From Actinomadura graeca (GTDB taxonomy: Bacteria; Actinomycetota; Actinomycetes; Streptosporangiales; Streptosporangiaceae), in contig NZ_CP059572.1 of NCBI RefSeq assembly GCF_019175365.1, forward strand, positions 2,852,001-2,916,000: a stretch of DNA of 64,000 nt. The letters run 5' to 3'. Shown piece after piece: positions 61,185 through 64,000 of the stretch. Each line of letters starts with the position of its first letter. The first letter of the stretch is position 1. Made by a program: the position numbers and the translations under genes. The notes under the pieces were generated by a model. The model worked only from the letters and a program-made list of their open reading frames with translations, did no database searches and had not been told where the DNA came from.

Positions 61185-62093
61185 CTACTTCCGGCGGCTT
61201 CTGGGGAAATGGACGGTGTTCTTCCGGCGCTGGCCGGAGAACGCGCGGCGGCGGGCACGGGAGACGGCCTTGCGCTGGGCGCGGGCGGCCTTGCGGCGGC
61301 GGGTGCGCTCGGCCGCGGTGCCGCGCTGGCGGAGCTCGGGCGGGATGAGGTCGTGGCGTCCGGCGATGAACTCCTGCACCCAGATCTTGGCGCGGATGAG
61401 GGGCCGCCGGAACCGCTCCTCGTTGCGGACGGCGCGGGTGTGCTTGCGCGAGCCCGGCGTGTACCGCCAGCGGGCCCAGGGCGAGCCGGGGCGCGCCAGC
61501 CTGATGGCGCCGAGGATCAGCAGCGCGGGCACGAACAGCCCGATCAGGCCCGTCCAGATCTTGCCCTTGAGCAGCGTGAGGACGGCGAGCGCGAGGTTGA
61601 TGGCGAGTGAGGCGGCGTACAGGCCGGTGAGCGTCGAGTCGCCCGGGTCGGGGGTGACGCCCTCGAACCCGAGCGGGCGGATGCCGAGGAGCAGCAGGCC
61701 GGTGACGGCGATGGCGACGAACACGGCGTCCAGGGACGTGCGGCCCTTCTCCGTCCAGTAGACGTCGCTGAGGTGCAGGATCAGGGCGAACTCGTCCAGG
61801 ACGAGGGCGGAGCCCATCCCGAACACCACGGCCGAGAGCAGGTCGAGGCCGACATAGGGGTCGGGGACGGCGAGACTCGACACGCCCCCCACGAGCATCA
61901 GCACGACGCCGAACACCACGTGGTGGATGTGCAGGTCGCCGGTGGTGACGTTGCGGAACCACCAGCGGACGTTCGCCCTGATGAGCCGCACGTTCACCCG
62001 CGTCAGGACGAACGTGACGATGAACGCGACGAAGAAGCCGAACAGCGGCAGCCGTCCGGTGTCCACGATGCGCTGCCTGAAAAGGTCGATCAT
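61185..62093 (-). CDS. Integral membrane protein with basic C-terminal tail
   Basis: 302-aa membrane protein of unknown function. About six hydrophobic segments lie in residues 17-205 (LFGFFVAFIVTFVLTRVNVR, VVFGVVLMLVGGVSSLAV, DAVFVAIAVTGLLLLGI, IWTGLIGLFVPALLILGA). Just before TM2 is a His cluster (LHIHHVVFG), and an acidic DEFALILHLSDVYW follows TM3; together these could bind a metal. The last 90 residues are very basic (RRRKAARAQRKAVSRARRRA), cytoplasmic and possibly nucleic-acid or ribosome binding. ATG 62093. Confidence 0.75.
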   Translation of the reverse strand: MIDLFRQRIVDTGRLPLFGFFVAFIVTFVLTRVNVRLIRANVRWWFRNVTTGDLHIHHVVFGVVLMLVGGVSSLAVPDPYVGLDLLSAVVFGMGSALVLDEFALILHLSDVYWTEKGRTSLDAVFVAIAVTGLLLLGIRPLGFEGVTPDPGDSTLTGLYAASLAINLALAVLTLLKGKIWTGLIGLFVPALLILGAIRLARPGSPWARWRYTPGSRKHTRAVRNEERFRRPLIRAKIWVQEFIAGRHDLIPPELRQRGTAAERTRRRKAARAQRKAVSRARRRAFSGQRRKNTVHFPRSRRK

Positions 62094-62184
62094 CTACCCC
62101 CCGTGGGCCCCATCATGCCCTGTGACATGCGGGGATATCGTAGGGATACCGGTGATCAGTCCGTGATCGAGGGGGAATGCCGCC

Positions 62185-63288
62185 GTGAGCCGCACCGTGG
62201 ACCGCTGCGATCCCGCGTGCCGCGCGTGGATCTCCGAGGCGATCCGCAAGGTCGAGGCCGACGCCAACCGCAGCGCCGACACGCACCTGCACGTGTTCCC
62301 CCTGCCGCCCGAGTGGTGCATCGACCTGTACCTGAAGGACGAGTCGGTGCACCCGACCGGGTCGCTGAAGCACCGGCTGGCGCGGTCGCTGTTCCTGTAC
62401 GCGCTGGCGAACGGCTGGATCCGCGAGGGCACGACGATCATCGAGGCGTCCAGCGGGTCCACGGCGGTGTCGGAGGCGTACTTCGCGCGGCTGCTCGGCC
62501 TGCCGTTCGTCGCGGTGATGCCGGCGGGGACGAGTCCCGAGAAGATCGGGCTGATCGAGTTCCACGGCGGGCACTGCCATCTGGTGGACGACCCGTCCGC
62601 GATCTACGACGAGTCGCGGCGGCTCGCGGCCCGGTGCGGCGGGCACTTCATGGACCAGTTCACCTACGCCGAGCGGGCGACGGACTGGCGCGGCAACAAC
62701 AACATCGCCGAGTCGATCTTCGAGCAGCTGCGGCTGGAGCGGTTCCCCGAGCCGTCCTGGGTCGTGGTCGGCGCGGGCACCGGCGGCACGTCCGCCACCA
62801 TCGGCCGGTACGCCCGGTACCGGCGGTTCCAGACGCGCCTCGCCGTCGTCGACCCGGAGGGCTCGGCGTTCTTCGGCTCGTTCGCCGACGGCGACCCGTC
62901 CCGGACGGCGGCGGGCTCGCGGATCGAGGGCATCGGCCGCCCGCGCGTCGAGCCGTCCTTCCTGCCGACGGTGATCGACCGGATGATCCAGGTGCCGGAC
63001 GCGGCGTCCGTCGCGGCGATGCGCTGGACGGCCGAGGTCACCGGCCGCAGCGTCGGCGGCTCCACCGGCACGGCGATGTGGGGCGCGGCGGAGCTGATCG
63101 CGCGGATGCGGCTGGACGGGGAGCGCGGCAGCGTGGTCACGCTGATCTGCGACGGCGGCGAGCGGTACGCGGGGACCTACGGCTCGGACGCGTGGCTGGA
63201 GGGGCAGGGCCTGGACATCGGCCCCTACCTGGCGGCGCTGGAGTGCTTCCTGAAGACCGGCGAGATGCCCCCGACGGACCTTCTCTGA
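62185..63288 (+). CDS. PLP-dependent cysteine desulfhydrase (Cds1-like)
   Basis: 367-aa fold-type II PLP enzyme of the cysteine-synthase superfamily. The Schiff-base Lys is in [15 protein letters not shown] near residue 60. Phosphate binding is by [20 protein letters not shown] near residue 200. [20 protein letters not shown] is near residue 90. The insertion [20 protein letters not shown] and the end [20 protein letters not shown] match mycobacterial Cds1, which breaks cysteine to pyruvate, H2S and ammonia. GTG 62185 follows GAGGGGGAA. It might instead make cysteine; the reaction direction is inferred. Confidence 0.85.
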   Translation: MSRTVDRCDPACRAWISEAIRKVEADANRSADTHLHVFPLPPEWCIDLYLKDESVHPTGSLKHRLARSLFLYALANGWIREGTTIIEASSGSTAVSEAYFARLLGLPFVAVMPAGTSPEKIGLIEFHGGHCHLVDDPSAIYDESRRLAARCGGHFMDQFTYAERATDWRGNNNIAESIFEQLRLERFPEPSWVVVGAGTGGTSATIGRYARYRRFQTRLAVVDPEGSAFFGSFADGDPSRTAAGSRIEGIGRPRVEPSFLPTVIDRMIQVPDAASVAAMRWTAEVTGRSVGGSTGTAMWGAAELIARMRLDGERGSVVTLICDGGERYAGTYGSDAWLEGQGLDIGPYLAALECFLKTGEMPPTDLL

Positions 63289-64000
63289 TCAGCCGGAGAA
63301 GCGGATCGGGTTGACCAGGTCGGCGTAGATCAGCAGCCCGCCCATGACGATCAGCACGGCGGCCATCACGTAGGTGACGGGCAGGGCCTTGGCGACGTCG
63401 ACGTAGCCCGGGTCGGGGCGTCGGAACACCCGCGCGAGCCCCTTCTTGATCGCTTCCAGGAGCGCGCCCGCGATGTGCCCGCCGTCCAGCGGCAGCAGCG
63501 GGACGAGGTTGAACAGCCCGACCGCGAGGTTCAGCGAGCCGAGCAGCATCACGAAGTAGGAGACCTTCTCGCCGCCGGTGAGCTTGTCGGAGGCGGCCAC
63601 GTCCCCGCCGATCCGGCTGACGCCGACGACACCGATCGGGCCGTTGGGGTCGCGCTTCTCCCCGCTGAACGCGGCGTTCCAGATGCCGACCATCTTCTGC
63701 GGCATCCGCACCAGCGCGCCCGCGGTGTGCTTGGTGAGGTCGCCCATCGTGCTCGCGACCGCTCCGGGCCCCTGCCGCTCCAGCGCGCTGGCGGGGGTGA
63801 TGCCGAGGAACCCCACGTCCACGATCTTGTTCTCGTTGTCGAGGTCGCGCATCTTGTTACGGGTGATCGGCACGTTCAGCGAGATCTTCTGGCCGCCGCG
63901 GTCGACGACCATCGGGACCGTGCGCCCGGCGGAGTCGCGGATCTGCTTCTGGAGCTGGGCGTAGTCATCGACGCGCCTGCCGTCGTAGGACACGATCCGG
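63289..64000 (-). CDS. Site-2-type intramembrane metalloprotease (C-terminal part, runs off right edge)
   Basis: About 237 codons of the C-terminal half of an RseP/Rip1-like protease. A PDZ-domain end is visible (RRVDDYAQLQKQIRDSAGRT, then VVDRGGQKISLNVPI), then a linker, then the membrane core with NLVPLLPLDGGHIAGALLEA, in which the LDG Asp is a zinc ligand. The final segment is VTYVMAAVLIVMGGLLIYAD. The HExxH motif and N-terminal helices are outside the window. Such proteases release anti-sigma factors and other membrane regulators. Confidence 0.9.
   Translation of the reverse strand, partial: RIVSYDGRRVDDYAQLQKQIRDSAGRTVPMVVDRGGQKISLNVPITRNKMRDLDNENKIVDVGFLGITPASALERQGPGAVASTMGDLTKHTAGALVRMPQKMVGIWNAAFSGEKRDPNGPIGVVGVSRIGGDVAASDKLTGGEKVSYFVMLLGSLNLAVGLFNLVPLLPLDGGHIAGALLEAIKKGLARVFRRPDPGYVDVAKALPVTYVMAAVLIVMGGLLIYADLVNPIRFSG

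Overview
The window is high-GC DNA with dense, GC3-rich genes, many GTG starts and chains of ATGA/GTGA/TGATG stop-start overlaps. It encodes a complete mce/yrbE operon, Mce-associated protein, wax-ester synthase, XRE-TPR regulators beside an RsbW-like ATPase, and a DmdR/IdeR-type iron box. Together these point to a filamentous actinomycete, most plausibly of the Actinomadura/Thermomonospora group (the genus is inference). No tRNA, rRNA, CRISPR array, integrase or intact insertion sequence was recognised.

Left part (1-10.1 kb): a minus-strand operon runs from 4021 off the left edge. It encodes two paralogous Family 2B encapsulin shell proteins (HK97 fold with an inserted cyclic-nucleotide-binding domain), a possible 189-codon Pro-rich ORF exactly bridging them, and a polyprenyl diphosphate synthase that is the probable cargo. 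An ArsR regulator is divergent. An MHS-type transporter, a Glu-Pro-repeat membrane protein, dihydrolipoyl dehydrogenase (lpdA) and an alpha/beta hydrolase follow.

Region 10.5-22.7 kb is the accessory part. It has a small secreted protein and a three-gene operon (YqcI/YcgG-family enzyme, ATP-grasp ligase, MFS exporter) that looks like a compact, unassigned biosynthetic cassette. A nucleotidyltransferase/aminoglycoside-phosphotransferase-like pair follows. Then comes a decaying tandem family of XRE-TPR regulators: one full-length copy, two copies without the helix-turn-helix, a frameshifted 5-prime fragment, and an internally deleted relic 6 kb away at 11.4-11.8 kb. An RsbW-like ATPase and a small partner complete the block.

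Region 22.8-41.1 kb is mixed housekeeping and metabolism: dimethylargininase, an XRE-cupin/MFS operon, small secreted proteins, a WS/DGAT acyltransferase, uracil-DNA glycosylase, a 1-acyl-glycerol-phosphate acyltransferase-like enzyme, an AAA ATPase and a trans-sulfuration enzyme. A DUF2470 protein and ribosomal protein S4 diverge from a shared iron box. An ECF sigma factor with its CU044_5270-type partner and a large secreted repeat protein follow.

Region 41.1-50.5 kb is the mce operon (yrbE-A, yrbE-B, mceA-F, Mce-associated protein), transcribed leftwards as one translationally overlapping unit with a MarR regulator at each end. Region 51-64 kb holds cell-wall and redox genes: a lytic-transglycosylase-like protein, TetR regulators, a Thr/Pro/Lys-rich wall protein, an epimerase/dehydrogenase, a Baeyer-Villiger-type monooxygenase divergent from its TetR over nested palindromes, a short-chain dehydrogenase, an ATP-dependent DNA ligase, a cysteine-desulfhydrase-like PLP enzyme and the C-terminal part of a site-2-type protease at the right edge.
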